Below, piece after piece: positions 29,889 through 38,823 of a stretch of 64,000 bases of DNA. The stretch is from Vibrio chagasii (GTDB taxonomy: Bacteria; Pseudomonadota; Gammaproteobacteria; Enterobacterales; Vibrionaceae). Both the position numbers and the translations under genes were made by a program. The notes beneath the pieces are model-generated. The model did no database searches, had not been told where the DNA came from, and saw nothing but the letters and a program-made list of their open reading frames with translations. Numbering within the stretch: the stretch's first letter is position 1; each line of letters begins with the position of its first letter. Location: contig NZ_AP025468.1 of NCBI RefSeq assembly GCF_024347355.1, positions 17,099 to 81,098 on the forward strand, written 5' to 3'.

Positions 29889-30069
29889 CGTTGTAGTGCT
29901 TCCACCAGCTGCTTACCTTACACCTTGTGAGATTCCATTCGATAGCCCTCCCCTTACAAGGGATGAAGCTGTTGAACGTGACCTGATTTGGAAAGGTGCA
30001 CTAGAGAAGTGTGGGCAGAAGCCCGACAAGATCAAACAGTGGTACCAAGACAAGCAGGCAGATAAATAG
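29791..30069 (+). CDS. Rz1: Rz1-like outer-membrane spanin lipoprotein
   Basis: A 92-residue lipoprotein with signal MKKMIVALSVCLSLSLTGC and the lipidated Cys at residue 19. It starts inside Rz in another frame and extends 181 bases beyond it. The embedded, overlapping arrangement is typical of Rz/Rz1 pairs and confirms both calls. The mature part has Pro residues and two further cysteines. Confidence 0.88.
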   Translation: MKKMIVALSVCLSLSLTGCGSTTDLKVVTQTRDVVVLPPAAYLTPCEIPFDSPPLTRDEAVERDLIWKGALEKCGQKPDKIKQWYQDKQADK

Positions 30070-30117
30070 CGGTAAGTAGCGCGAGCACTTTCCATTACTA
30101 AATCCATTGCTTTCATT

Positions 30118-30141
30118 AAAGCCAGCGTTTGCTGGCTTTAT
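30118..30141 (+). terminator. Rho-independent terminator after Rz1
   Basis: The stem AAAGCCAGC / GCTGGCTTT has a four-base loop, then TATTTCT. It closes the lysis transcript. Confidence 0.8.
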
Positions 30142-30412
30142 TTCTAAGCGGCCTTATGAGGTTGTTTAGGAATAACTGAAATGAGCATTAACCCGGATGA
30201 GGACAGACCATGTAGCGGCTAACTCCCAAGTGGGCGGGTAACGATAACTGAACGGGCAGACGATGCGTTCGTTACGGAAACCAATCTCATGACAGCTACT
30301 GGCTAGACAATCCACTGGCCATTAGCAAACCCGAACCAACGAACGGAATAGTCGATAGATATGTAGGTGGTGCGCTGGATTGTGCATGTTCAATCGACGT
30401 AATGAGGTAGCT
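30142..30412. other. Intergenic region without a clear gene
   Basis: About 270 bases between the lysis terminator and the next gene. Only very short frames occur (for example 13 codons from 30181). It may hold the promoter for the small genes ahead of cos; I see no repeat or RNA structure that stands out. Confidence 0.5.
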
Positions 30413-30577
30413 ATGTTTGAAGCAATTCTGAATACACAAGGCGCGGCACTGGAGAAGCTAATGAGTAACCAGCCAACCGCTAACCCAACAAAGATGGATT
30501 TAGCCAAGCAACGTCTTGAAGAAGCTATCTGCTTAGCTATCCAGGCATCAAAGGAAGTGACCGATGAAGTTAATTGA
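30413..30577 (+). CDS. 54-residue helical protein (possibly Acb2/Tad1-like)
   Basis: The ATG at 30413 has GAGG 6-7 bases upstream. The protein is two helices, MFEAILNTQGAALEKLMSNQ and KMDLAKQRLEEAICLAIQAS. The second helix, with paired Glu/Ala and a hydrophobic face, is reminiscent of the hairpin domain of Acb2-type cyclic-nucleotide sponges, anti-CBASS proteins often encoded near lysis or packaging genes. The likeness is by eye and weak; a structural or packaging-related small protein is equally possible. Confidence 0.5.
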   Translation: MFEAILNTQGAALEKLMSNQPTANPTKMDLAKQRLEEAICLAIQASKEVTDEVN

Positions 30578-30770
30578 TAACTGGAAAGAGTCAGGAAAGC
30601 TGTGGACTATCCAGTGGTCGCTAGCCGTTGTGGCTATGAACCTGCTGGCTTCTCTGCTTCCTTTGGTTCAGGTGCATGTGAGTGTGCCAGTGTATGCAGG
30701 GCTGAACGCTACTGCAGCTGCGTTGACGATCATCTTTCGTGTTCTGTCTCAGACACCGAAGCCCGAGTGA
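30564..30770 (+). CDS. Holin-like two-helix membrane protein
   Basis: A 68-residue protein overlapping the previous gene by 14 bases. A short amphipathic start (MKLIDNWKESGKLWTIQWS) leads into two hydrophobic segments, about residues 20-38 and 45-63, and a charged tail. It resembles small phage holin-type proteins placed just before cos. With another membrane peptide upstream of the endolysin, one may be holin and the other antiholin. Confidence 0.6.
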   Translation: MKLIDNWKESGKLWTIQWSLAVVAMNLLASLLPLVQVHVSVPVYAGLNATAAALTIIFRVLSQTPKPE

Positions 30771-30771
30771 T

Positions 30772-30787
30772 TGCGACCGTGGTCGCA
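30772..30787. promoter_or_regulatory. Candidate ParB centromere site 1
   Basis: TGCGACCGTGGTCGCA is intergenic, right after the holin-like stop, extended to a 9-bp arm inverted repeat at 30770-30789. It has the same form as the F-plasmid SopB site (TGGGACC-N2-GGTCCCA) with C for G at the third position. An identical site is at 61782-61797 and a G variant at 37926-37941. Confidence 0.7.
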
Positions 30788-30819
30788 ATGGGTCCTTCCG
30801 GCGTATCTGGAACCCCACG

Positions 30820-30831
30820 GGGGCGTGACCT
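30820..30831. other. cos packaging site (predicted 12-base overhang)
   Basis: GGGGCGTGACCT followed by CGC aligns with the lambda/N15 cosN overhang GGGCGGCGACCT followed by CGC: same length, same flanking ACG and CGC. Downstream there are T-rich DNA and repeated TTTCCGG motifs before the small terminase gene, as in lambda cosB. This would be the end of virion DNA, separating lysis genes from head genes. Cleavage positions are by analogy. Confidence 0.75.
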
Positions 30832-30900
30832 CGCAGAAAAGCTCTCGTTAAAAATTTTTTTTTATTTTGGAGGTTTCCGGTTTCCGGTCAAAAACCATGA

Positions 30901-31500
30901 ATGAGCAACCTATTCAATCCAGACAAGAAGTTTACGCAGTCGGATGTAGCAAAGCTCCTTGGCATTTCAGATAGACAGGTCCGAAACCTTATACAACAAG
31001 GGGTTCTGCCTGCTGCTATAGGTAGAAATGGCATGGACCCGCTAGCGTGTAACCACGCGTACAACTCGTATTTAAGACAAGCAAAAGCCGGAAATCAAAA
31101 ACCGGAAACGGACGATGATGAAGAGGAATCGTTCGAGAAAATAGAGCGAGAGCTCAAGCTTGAGGATAAGCGAGAGACGATTGCGATGAAGAAAGCCAAG
31201 CGAGTCCTTTTCGAGAAGAGCTACGCACCCATTGAAGTTATTGTCGAAACATTAGAGCAAGTCACAGCTAGGGTAGGTACCCGACTTGACACTCTCCTCC
31301 CGAAACTCAAAAACGCATGGCCTGACATGCCACCCGAAGCGGTGGAAATTCTAGAGGCTGTGATCGCTGCTGTATTAAATGAGTGTGCCGATGTTCAACC
31401 AAACCTCACCGATTACATGGACGGCGATCCAGAGAGCTGTCCAACGTGGCTTGATGGGGATGAAGAGAACAATCGCAATCAAGGGAGCCGAGTGGGCTAA
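30901..31500 (+). CDS. terS: Terminase small subunit (lambda Nu1-like)
   Basis: A 199-residue protein. The N-terminal winged helix DVAKLLGISDRQVRNLIQQG resembles lambda Nu1 and recognises cos. A basic/acidic coiled coil follows (about 75-115), then an all-alpha region. It lies 70 bases after cos and is followed by terL, which it overlaps. The nearest AGG motif is about 30 bases upstream; start chosen from the helix-turn-helix distance. Confidence 0.85.
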   Translation: MSNLFNPDKKFTQSDVAKLLGISDRQVRNLIQQGVLPAAIGRNGMDPLACNHAYNSYLRQAKAGNQKPETDDDEEESFEKIERELKLEDKRETIAMKKAKRVLFEKSYAPIEVIVETLEQVTARVGTRLDTLLPKLKNAWPDMPPEAVEILEAVIAAVLNECADVQPNLTDYMDGDPESCPTWLDGDEENNRNQGSRVG

Positions 31501-33358
31501 CAAGCATTTTCGATTGGCGGCAGGTTCATCTCAGGAAGAGGGTTTTTGGGAAACCCTGCCATTGCAGGTTGTGCCACTTAACATGATGTGCAACCGGGCA
31601 ATCGCAGAGCTGACGATGCAAAAGTCAGCGCGTGTTGGATGGTCAAAGTTGGTGATTGCTGCAAACACTTGCTTGCATGCTCAGTTTAAAACCAACTCAG
31701 TGATTTACGTACCAACCGAGAGCGATGCGAAAAACATATCGGTTACAGAGATTGATGCAGCTTGGCAAGAAATGCCAATCATGCAGAGGATCTTTCCTGC
31801 TCTTTTTGCAAAAGATCACCGCAACACTGTTTCGTATAAGCAGGGTATTGGTTGGTCACTTCATATTCTCGGCACATCAACTCCGCGAAACATGCGTGCA
31901 CTTACCAAAGGCGCCTTGTTTGGGGATGAAATAGACGGCTGGGATTGGGAGGTCGGGAAAGAGGGTAACCCAATAGACCTGGCGCGAATGCGCTTAGAAG
32001 GTGCCGCATTTCCCATGGCTCGTTGGGGAACGACACCAACGAATGCTGGCGAGTCTCACGTAGAGAGACTGATGGCCAAGATGGAATTGACCTTTCGATT
32101 CTATTTACCTTGTCCGCATTGTGGAACTGAGCAGGTTTTACAGTGGGGTAGTAAGGAAGATAAACACGGATTCAAGTGGGATAACACTCAGCCTACTGTA
32201 GATAAAAAAGCCAAGTCGGTTTACTACAGCTGTGTTAATTGCGATGACCCGATTTATTACAAACATCTCTACAAGATGGAGGTTGCTGGTCGGTGGAAAG
32301 CAGAAGATGGAACTTGGACCAGAGATGGTCATGAGTTTTTTTGATTCCGATGATAATCCGGCGCAGACACCTACCAGTGTTGGTCTTCACATTTGGTCCG
32401 GTTACAACACCAAATTGAGTGCAGGCTGGCGCGGTATCGTCCGAGACTTTCTAAATAAGAAAGATGACCCTAGCCAATTAAAGACGTTTGTTAACCTGAC
32501 TCTCGGTGAACTTTGGGAGGGGGAAAACGGCGACAAGCTTGATTGGGAACACCTAAAGGCACGCCGGGAAATTTGGTGGGCTGGCGAGCGTAAAAAGAAT
32601 CCAGTACCAGATAGAGCCGTCGCGTTAACCGGCGGTATTGATACCCAAGATGACCGCATTGAAATGTACGTTTGGGCATGGGGTTCTGGCGAAGAGTGTT
32701 GGTTGGTCGATCACATAGTTCTGCTCGGTGATCTTTCCGGTCAGGTTTTGAAAGATGCTGTAGGTAAAGCACTTTATCGAACCTATACCAAGCGAAATGG
32801 CGAAGTGATGGACATTAAGCTTTGGTGTTGGGATGCCATGGGCCACAAGACCGATGATGTTTATGAAATGAGTCGTAAGCATGGCGTTATGTGGGTGATA
32901 CCGATTCAGGGTGAAAACCAATATGGCAAGCCGATCCAAAACTTCCCACGAAAGAAGAACAACAAAAAAGTTTATCTGACCAGATTAGGTACCGACGGTA
33001 TCAAGCAGAGGCTATATAGCCGTTTATGTCTCACGCCAAAAGGTGATGAGCCAGTACCTGGTTGTATTCATTTTCCATTGGATGACGATATCGCTGGAGA
33101 TGAGTTTTTCAAGCAACTTTGCTCAGCCAATAAAAAAAACTCGAACACGACAAATCAGGTCGCCAGGTTTGGCGGTGGGTTAAGCAATACCATCCATACG
33201 ACGAAGCATTGGATGGTTGGAACTACGCTTACGCCGCACTCAATATTCTCATTCATAAATTTGGCTTAGAGCTAAATGAACAACAAACCACACCAGAACA
33301 ACAATCATCCGGCCTAAGCATTGCTGAATTGGCCGCTCGACTGAAAGGTGGCAAATGA
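31379..33358 (+). CDS. terL: Terminase large subunit (lambda gpA-like), two homopolymer frameshifts
   Basis: Packaging motor and cos nuclease of the lambda gpA family (641 residues in lambda; about 659 here). Walker A is SARVGWSK near residue 83, Walker B LFGDEIDG near 180. A zinc-type PCPHCG segment and the nuclease GGIDTQDDRIEM follow. The frame breaks at the T7 run 32336-32342 (six T restores it) and at the A8 run 33132-33139 (nine or six A restore it). The restored C-terminus reads VWRWVKQYHPYDEALD and ends at 33358. The breaks are most likely sequencing errors. The 122-base overlap with terS suggests a later start is possible. Confidence 0.9.
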
Positions 33359-33565
33359 CCTTACAAGAAATGCTGCAGCAGGCGGAAAGCGCCTACCACA
33401 AGCTGCAAACAGGCAGTATGGCGGTCTCAATAGAGAAAGGGGACCGAAAAGTAGAATTTAACCGAGCGAATATTCACGAACCTGCGAGCCTATATTGATG
33501 ACCTTCGTTCTCAGTTAGGTATTGGTTCAGTTCGTCGCCGTCGCCCAGCAGGAGTCGGAATGTAA
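33355..33565 (+). CDS. gpW-like head-tail joining protein, one-base frameshift
   Basis: A protein of about 69 residues. It begins MTLQEMLQQAESAYHKLQTG and, after removing one base near 33478, continues LRAYIDDLRSQLGIGSVRRR. This is the lambda gpW pattern (68 residues) that plugs the portal. It starts ATGA-overlapping the terL stop and ends overlapping the portal ATG. The extra base is probably an error. Confidence 0.8.
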
Positions 33566-35123
33566 TGACAAATACCGGACTACTGGCCGCAGATGGTCAG
33601 ACACCATTAAGAGAGGCGGTGTTCAGAGCTGGCGGTTCAGGGTTTGGTGGCCAGATGCGCGATTGGAACCCACCGTCCAAATCAGTGGATGCTGCGTTCC
33701 TGCCTGTTATGAAACAGGCTAATGCCAGAACGGACGATGTAACTCGTAACAATGGCATTGCAGCGAATGGTATCCAGCTCCACAAGGACCACATTATTGG
33801 TTCTGAGTTTCGCCTAAGTTATAAGCCGAATTGGTTACTGCTTGGATTAAAACCGGACAAAGGTTTTGTTCGAGAAGTTGAAGCAATATTTCGTGATATT
33901 GCTGAAGATCCTAACTGCTTTATTGATGCAGAAGGTCGCCGCACATTCACCATGATGATGCGTGAAGGCATTGAAACGCATGCTCATGCTGGCGAAATCA
34001 TGGCAAAGCCAGAGTGGATTGATCGACGCCATTCGCACTTTTCAACCTGCATTCGAATGGTTGCCCCTCGCAAGGTGAACAACCCGAACTACATGATGGA
34101 TAAACCCTATCAACGTGGTGGGATGAAGTTCAACCGAAACGGAGAGGCCGTTTCCTACTTTATTGAAGAAGGCGCTGATAATTTCGGCATGCCGAAGAAG
34201 TGGCGTGAAGTACCTAAGCGATTGCGCTCCGGTCGAATGGGCTTCTTACATGTATTTGAACCCTCGGAAGGTGGTCAGTGTCGAGGCGTTAATAAGTTTT
34301 TGTCGTGTTTGGAGCAATTAAAAATGCTCGACACATTACAAAATACAACGCTTCAGCGAGCCATTGTCAATGCGATGTATGCAGCCAGTATCGAGTCAGA
34401 GCTCGGTTCTGATCAGGCGATGGAATTCTTGTTTGGTGCTAACCAGCAAAACGGTGCCATCGAGAAGATGTTGATGACATACGGTGATTACTACGCCGCG
34501 AATGAGGTGAAATTCAACGGCGTTAAACTTCCTCACCTAATGCCAGGCGACAAAATCAACCTGCACAGCGCAGGCAATGCCGATAATGGATTTGCGGCTC
34601 TAGAGCAGTCGATTATTCGATATGTCGCTGCAGGTCTTGGCGTAGATTACGCCCAGCTATCTCGCAATTACTCTCAGATGTCTTACAGCACTATCCGTGC
34701 TGCTCACAATGATTCGTGGCGTTACTTCATGGGCCGTCGAAAAATCATTGCGAACCGATTCGCTAGTCAAATCTTCACCCTGCTGTTTGAGGAGATGATC
34801 ATTCGTGGATACATCACCTTACCGAGCAAGGCGCGATTTAGTTTCTACGGCGTCGCCATGCGTGGACAAAGAGTGACTGGATTGGCTCTGGCCGATTAGC
34901 GATTGATGGCCTGAAAGAGGTGAAAGAAGCGGTTCTTCGTATTGAGGCTGGCTTGTCCACCTATGAGAAAGAGCTGGCGTTACTTGGTGAAGATTATCAA
35001 GAAATCTTCGATCAGCAGATGGCTGAGATGGAAGAGCGTAAATCGAAAGGTTTACCACCACCAAGTTGGATGAAACTCCAGGCGTTAGCGCCGGACAACC
35101 CAAACGAGAGCCCAAATGAGTAA
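33565..35123 (+). CDS. Portal protein (lambda gpB-like), one frameshift near 34862
   Basis: About 519 residues. The N-terminal part (GMTNTG to SFYGVAMR) and the remainder (TKSDWIGSGRLAIDGLKEVK, then VLRIEAGLSTYEKELA and GEDYQEIFDQQM) match lambda gpB throughout. The frame is lost at 34861-34864, where one base is missing, giving a false stop at 34899. The corrected frame ends at 35123, 8 bases inside the protease gene. It forms the dodecameric portal at the packaging vertex. Confidence 0.9.
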
Positions 35124-36468
35124 TTTACAACACTTAATCAGCAATACATTCAACCGACCACTGGCGCTTGAAGCTGGTTATGCCCGTGTTTTCTTCTCAG
35201 CTCTGAGTCAGCGCCTCGGCAATGTAATTCAGCTGACTGACGCAGATGGCAATGTCTTGCGTGAGTCAGACATGAAAAAGGAAGCATCCGAGTTCACCAG
35301 ACGTCGCAGTGGTGAACGTAGCTATCAGGTTGTGGATGGTATCGCCATTATCCCGATTGATGGCTCTTTAGTTCACAAATATGGCTACGTTAAACCGTAT
35401 TCAGGCATGACAGGTTATGACGGGATCATGTACCGCTTAACAGAAGCCATGTCGGATAAAGAAGTGAAAGCCATCATGCTAGACATGGACACCCCCGGCG
35501 GGATGGTGGCTGGTTGCTTTGACTTAGCAGACAAAATCGCAGAGTACCGAAAAATAAAGCCAATTTGGTCACTTGGTTACGACATGCATTGTAGTGCTGG
35601 GCAGATGGTTGCCAGTTCGTGCTCTCGTCGTTTGATTACTCAGACAGGGGTAGCGGGTTCTGTTGGCGTTATTTTGGCGCACACCAATATCGAAAAGATG
35701 CTGCAGCAGAAAGGTACGGAAATCACCTTAATTACTGCAGGTAAACATAAAGCCGATGGGAATCCTTATCAGGCATTACCTGATGATGTTCGTGAAAAGT
35801 GGCAGACCGAACTGGAAAGCACTCGACAGATGTTTGCTGGAAAAGCGGCAGCATATATGAACATCGATGTTAAACGAGTTTTAGAAACTGAGGCTGAAAC
35901 CTATGAAGGTCAGGCTGCGGTGGATGTTGGCTTCGCTGATGAAGTCGTTAATGGCCTTGATGCAGTTCAGTTGATGGCTGAGCACTTCAAGAAAAAACAA
36001 TCAACCTTTGATATGGGAGCCGCTATGACGGTGCAAGAACAAACTCAACCAGTCGCAACGGGACAAGCAGATATACAGCCACAGGCATCAGCTCCAGCGA
36101 CTCCAGAAACACCAACAGCAGAGGAAGGTAATGCTGCAGAACCTCAATCAAATGCTCAACCGGAAGCCAACGCAGATCCTGCCACTCAGGAACGAGAGCG
36201 TTGTATGGGCATTCTCGGCTTAGAAGAAAGTAAAGGTCGTGAATCTCTAGCTCACCAGTTAGCAAACAATCCAAAGATCACCGTGGAAGAAGCGAAGACC
36301 ATTCTGGCATCTGTTCCGGTTAGTGCAGCTGCGCAGAGTTCATCAGCGTTGCAGACACTTGCTGCAGAACATGGTGAACCTCTTGGTCAGGATGTTGGTT
36401 CTGGTGACCTCACCGATGAGCAGCAAAACATTAATGCGTTAGCCGCTTCTTACACACGTATCGACTAA
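35116..36468 (+). CDS. Head maturation protease with scaffold tail (lambda gpC-like)
   Basis: A 450-residue S49-type serine protease in the SppA/gpC family. GYARVFFSALSQRLG, MLDMDTPGGMVAG and HCSAGQMVAS place the nucleophile at Ser160, with a likely Lys near 212. Residues 304-450, rich in Gln, Ala and Glu, form the scaffold region. It cleaves scaffold and portal during prohead assembly. An internal ATG at 36025 makes the scaffold alone (separate entry). Confidence 0.9.
   Translation: MSNLQHLISNTFNRPLALEAGYARVFFSALSQRLGNVIQLTDADGNVLRESDMKKEASEFTRRRSGERSYQVVDGIAIIPIDGSLVHKYGYVKPYSGMTGYDGIMYRLTEAMSDKEVKAIMLDMDTPGGMVAGCFDLADKIAEYRKIKPIWSLGYDMHCSAGQMVASSCSRRLITQTGVAGSVGVILAHTNIEKMLQQKGTEITLITAGKHKADGNPYQALPDDVREKWQTELESTRQMFAGKAAAYMNIDVKRVLETEAETYEGQAAVDVGFADEVVNGLDAVQLMAEHFKKKQSTFDMGAAMTVQEQTQPVATGQADIQPQASAPATPETPTAEEGNAAEPQSNAQPEANADPATQERERCMGILGLEESKGRESLAHQLANNPKITVEEAKTILASVPVSAAAQSSSALQTLAAEHGEPLGQDVGSGDLTDEQQNINALAASYTRID
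36025..36468 (+). CDS. Nu3-like scaffold from an in-frame internal start
   Basis: An ATG at 36025, in the frame of the protease gene (codon 304), has GGGAG 5 bases upstream. The product (147 residues, MTVQEQTQPVATGQADIQPQ...) corresponds to lambda Nu3, which is made the same way from within gene C. It would guide capsid assembly and then be degraded. Confidence 0.7.
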   Translation: MTVQEQTQPVATGQADIQPQASAPATPETPTAEEGNAAEPQSNAQPEANADPATQERERCMGILGLEESKGRESLAHQLANNPKITVEEAKTILASVPVSAAAQSSSALQTLAAEHGEPLGQDVGSGDLTDEQQNINALAASYTRID

Positions 36469-36478
36469 GGACGAAACA

Positions 36479-36820
36479 ATGACTGAAACAACTGAATACA
36501 CACCAGATGATTTCATGATTGGTGCTCCGGTAACAGCGCGAGCCACAATCAAATCGGGCGAAGCGTTCCCGGCTCGTACACCGCTAATGATGGATGCAAC
36601 GGATGCCGCCACGCTGGTTAAATGGGATGGCACACCAGGCAAAGCCGTAGCAATGTCAGCACGAGATGTGGTGAACACTGGTAGCGACCAGCTTTCTACC
36701 GTGTATCCGCAAGGCGGATTTCGCATTGGTTTTGTTAACTGGCCAGACACAGTGACAACCGACAAGCAAAAGCGCGCAGCATTTATTGGTAGCGCAGTGT
36801 ACGTAGACGACGAATATTAA
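36479..36820 (+). CDS. Capsid decoration protein (lambda gpD-like)
   Basis: A 113-residue protein, similar in length to lambda gpD (110). GEAFPARTPLMMDATDAATL and WDGTPGKAVAMSA are gpD-type. Trimers would bind the expanded capsid and stabilise it against packaged DNA. It lies 10 bases after the protease stop, with AGGA at the start. Confidence 0.85.
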   Translation: MTETTEYTPDDFMIGAPVTARATIKSGEAFPARTPLMMDATDAATLVKWDGTPGKAVAMSARDVVNTGSDQLSTVYPQGGFRIGFVNWPDTVTTDKQKRAAFIGSAVYVDDEY

Positions 36821-36859
36821 TTCGTCGTTTTTTTTTGGATTAAACAAAAAGAGTCTCTT

Positions 36860-37897
36860 ATGCCTGACAACTATACAACTCGCGAACTGCTTGGTGCGGT
36901 AACACAATCAAGCATTCGCCGTGATAACTTCTTCATGCGCTTCTTCTTCCGTGAGCTTTACACGTTTTCTACGGAAAAAGTCGACCTAGACATGATCCCA
37001 AATAAAACCAAAATTGCTGCATTTTGCTCACCGATGATTGGTGCTGCGGTAGATCGCAATCAAGGTTTTAAAACATCGAGCTTCAAGCCGGCTTACGTAA
37101 AATCGAAGCATCCGGTAACAGCAAATCAAAGTATCAAACGCCGTCCTGGTGAACCAATCAATGGCAACCTTTCTGCTTCAGATCGTTTGAACGCTATCGT
37201 GATGCAAAACCTCGACACAGAAGAGCAAGCGGTTCGTGATCGTGAAGAACTGATGTGTGCTGAGATGGTGTATGACGGTAAAACCATCATCGACAGCCAA
37301 TACATCGAAAAGCCTTACGAAATTGATGCAGGCCGAAACCCTGACAATAACGTAACTCTTCTGAGTGGTGCGAAGTGGGCGAGCCAAGATTTCGAAACTT
37401 ACGACATTGTTGCAGATATTGAAGAGTGGGCAGCGTTATCCGAAGGCTTGACCAATGCGTTGATCGCAGACCCTAAAACGTGGGCACTGATGCGCAAGTT
37501 CAAGAAGTTTAACGACAAGCTCGAAACACGCCGTGGTTCCAATTCTCAGCTTGAAACTGCACTAAAAGATCTTGGTGCGACCGTTAGCATCAAAGGCAAC
37601 CTTGGTGATGTAACCATCATCGTAGTGGATGAAGAGTACATTGACCGCGATGGTACAACCAAGAAAGTGCAGCGAGACTTCCACTTAATCTTGGCACATA
37701 CGTCCGTTCGTGGTGCTCGCCTGTATGGTCAGATTCAAGACCTTTCTGCACAGAAAGAAGGCTTTGATGAAGCAGAGCGTTACGTTAAGGACTGGACGGA
37801 AGGTGGCGATCCTGAAGTTCGCTACACGAAGACTGAGTCTGCGCCAGCGATGTACTTGATCGACGTGAACAAAGTGGTGGTCGTCAAAGTAGGTTAA
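36860..37897 (+). CDS. Major capsid protein (lambda gpE-like)
   Basis: A 345-residue protein, almost the length of lambda gpE (341). The similarity runs from FFMRFFFRELYTFSTEKVDL through DTRRGSNSQLETALKDLG to KDWTEGGDPEVRYTKTESAP. It forms the HK97-fold shell. A T-rich run (36829-36837) just before the gene, after the gpD stop, follows a short ATTAATTCG hairpin-like stretch and may be an attenuating terminator. Confidence 0.92.
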   Translation: MPDNYTTRELLGAVTQSSIRRDNFFMRFFFRELYTFSTEKVDLDMIPNKTKIAAFCSPMIGAAVDRNQGFKTSSFKPAYVKSKHPVTANQSIKRRPGEPINGNLSASDRLNAIVMQNLDTEEQAVRDREELMCAEMVYDGKTIIDSQYIEKPYEIDAGRNPDNNVTLLSGAKWASQDFETYDIVADIEEWAALSEGLTNALIADPKTWALMRKFKKFNDKLETRRGSNSQLETALKDLGATVSIKGNLGDVTIIVVDEEYIDRDGTTKKVQRDFHLILAHTSVRGARLYGQIQDLSAQKEGFDEAERYVKDWTEGGDPEVRYTKTESAPAMYLIDVNKVVVVKVG

Positions 37898-37925
37898 TCC
37901 TGCGTTTCGACAGAGTAAAAATCAA

Positions 37926-37941
37926 TGGGACCACGGTCCCA
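37926..37941. promoter_or_regulatory. Candidate ParB centromere site 2 (identical core to F sopC)
   Basis: TGGGACCACGGTCCCA, extended to 9-bp arms (37924-37943), lies between the capsid and FI-like genes. As I recall it, this is the SopB-binding core of the F-plasmid sopC repeat. Because TTTTC follows, it could also terminate transcription, but the identity and the related sites elsewhere favour a partition site. Confidence 0.75.
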
Positions 37942-37959
37942 TTTTCTTTGGAGCTAATC

Positions 37960-38454
37960 ATGAGCCGAAAAGACAACCTAAAAAAGCGTATTGATGAGCT
38001 ATGTGGTGAGTTGAACATTACCGAGCCGCAATACGATGACAAAACGACAGAATCGCAGTTAAACGCAATCATTGACGAACTGGAAGCCAAGCTGCCAGAC
38101 GGGGATGAATCCGAAAATGAAGATGAAGATCAGTCGCAAGCGCAAGGAAATGACGTTGATAATCTTGCCAGTGGTGAAAGCCAAGAAGCCGAGGGTCAAG
38201 AATCAGACAAGTCGGAAGTTCTTGTCGGTATCGGTGAATTGCCTGAAGGCGAAACTATCACAGACGATGGGGTAGTCCCTGAAGCTAAAACTAATGATCA
38301 AGGTGAGGTGCAAGTTCTCGTTGCTAAACCTTTTCAGTATGTCGCAAACGGCGAGCCAGTTTTAGCAAAATCCGGTGAAAAGCCTTTCCTTGACGAAGAT
38401 ACCGCGATGGAAGCGGTTGAAGCTGGTTTGGCACATATCATCGCCACTCTGTAG
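37960..38454 (+). CDS. Lambda FI-like packaging accessory protein
   Basis: A 164-residue protein. A helical N-terminus (MSRKDNLKKRIDELCGELNI) is followed by a very acidic Ser/Glu/Gln linker (about 50-95) and a C-terminal domain with VAKPFQYVANGEPVLAKSGE. Lambda FI has the same two-part plan and position after the capsid gene and helps terminase dock on the prohead. The ATG at 37960 has GGAG 6 bases upstream. Confidence 0.65.
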   Translation: MSRKDNLKKRIDELCGELNITEPQYDDKTTESQLNAIIDELEAKLPDGDESENEDEDQSQAQGNDVDNLASGESQEAEGQESDKSEVLVGIGELPEGETITDDGVVPEAKTNDQGEVQVLVAKPFQYVANGEPVLAKSGEKPFLDEDTAMEAVEAGLAHIIATL

Positions 38455-38463
38455 AGGTGATAA

Positions 38464-38823
38464 ATGTTTGATTTTGAGTCAGCGTTGAATGAAGCCGATA
38501 ACATCATTTTTGATACGTTCTCCAACGTTACCGTAGCTATAGCAGGGCAAGAAGAACCAGTACCAGGTATTTTTGATAATCCAGCGGCTATTAGCTCTTT
38601 AACTGGCGGTGGCCAAGTGTCAGATGTCGACAATGAGCTTTTTGTTCAAACTCACAAAGCAGCAGGTGTTTCTCGTCGAGCGGTGGTTACTCTTCGGTTT
38701 TCTGATGGTAGCGAGAAAGTTTACCAAGTAATAAACCCAGAGCCGGATGGTTCAGGTCTCACTAAATTGACTTTGGGTGAGTTCAATGGCGACAAATCAA
38801 CAAAACCTTCTATTCGATATTGA
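38464..38823 (+). CDS. Head-tail connector, lambda FII-like
   Basis: A 119-residue protein close in length to lambda gpFII (117). It begins MFDFESALNEADNIIFDTF and contains VPGIFDNPAAISS and DNELFVQTHKA, the beta-rich segments of this family. It would close the filled head and present the tail-binding face. Its end overlaps the next gene. Confidence 0.75.
   Translation: MFDFESALNEADNIIFDTFSNVTVAIAGQEEPVPGIFDNPAAISSLTGGGQVSDVDNELFVQTHKAAGVSRRAVVTLRFSDGSEKVYQVINPEPDGSGLTKLTLGEFNGDKSTKPSIRY

Noticed and set aside
30142..30412. Possible structured RNA before the small-gene cluster
   Set aside because: No extended stem or conserved motif could be supported by eye.
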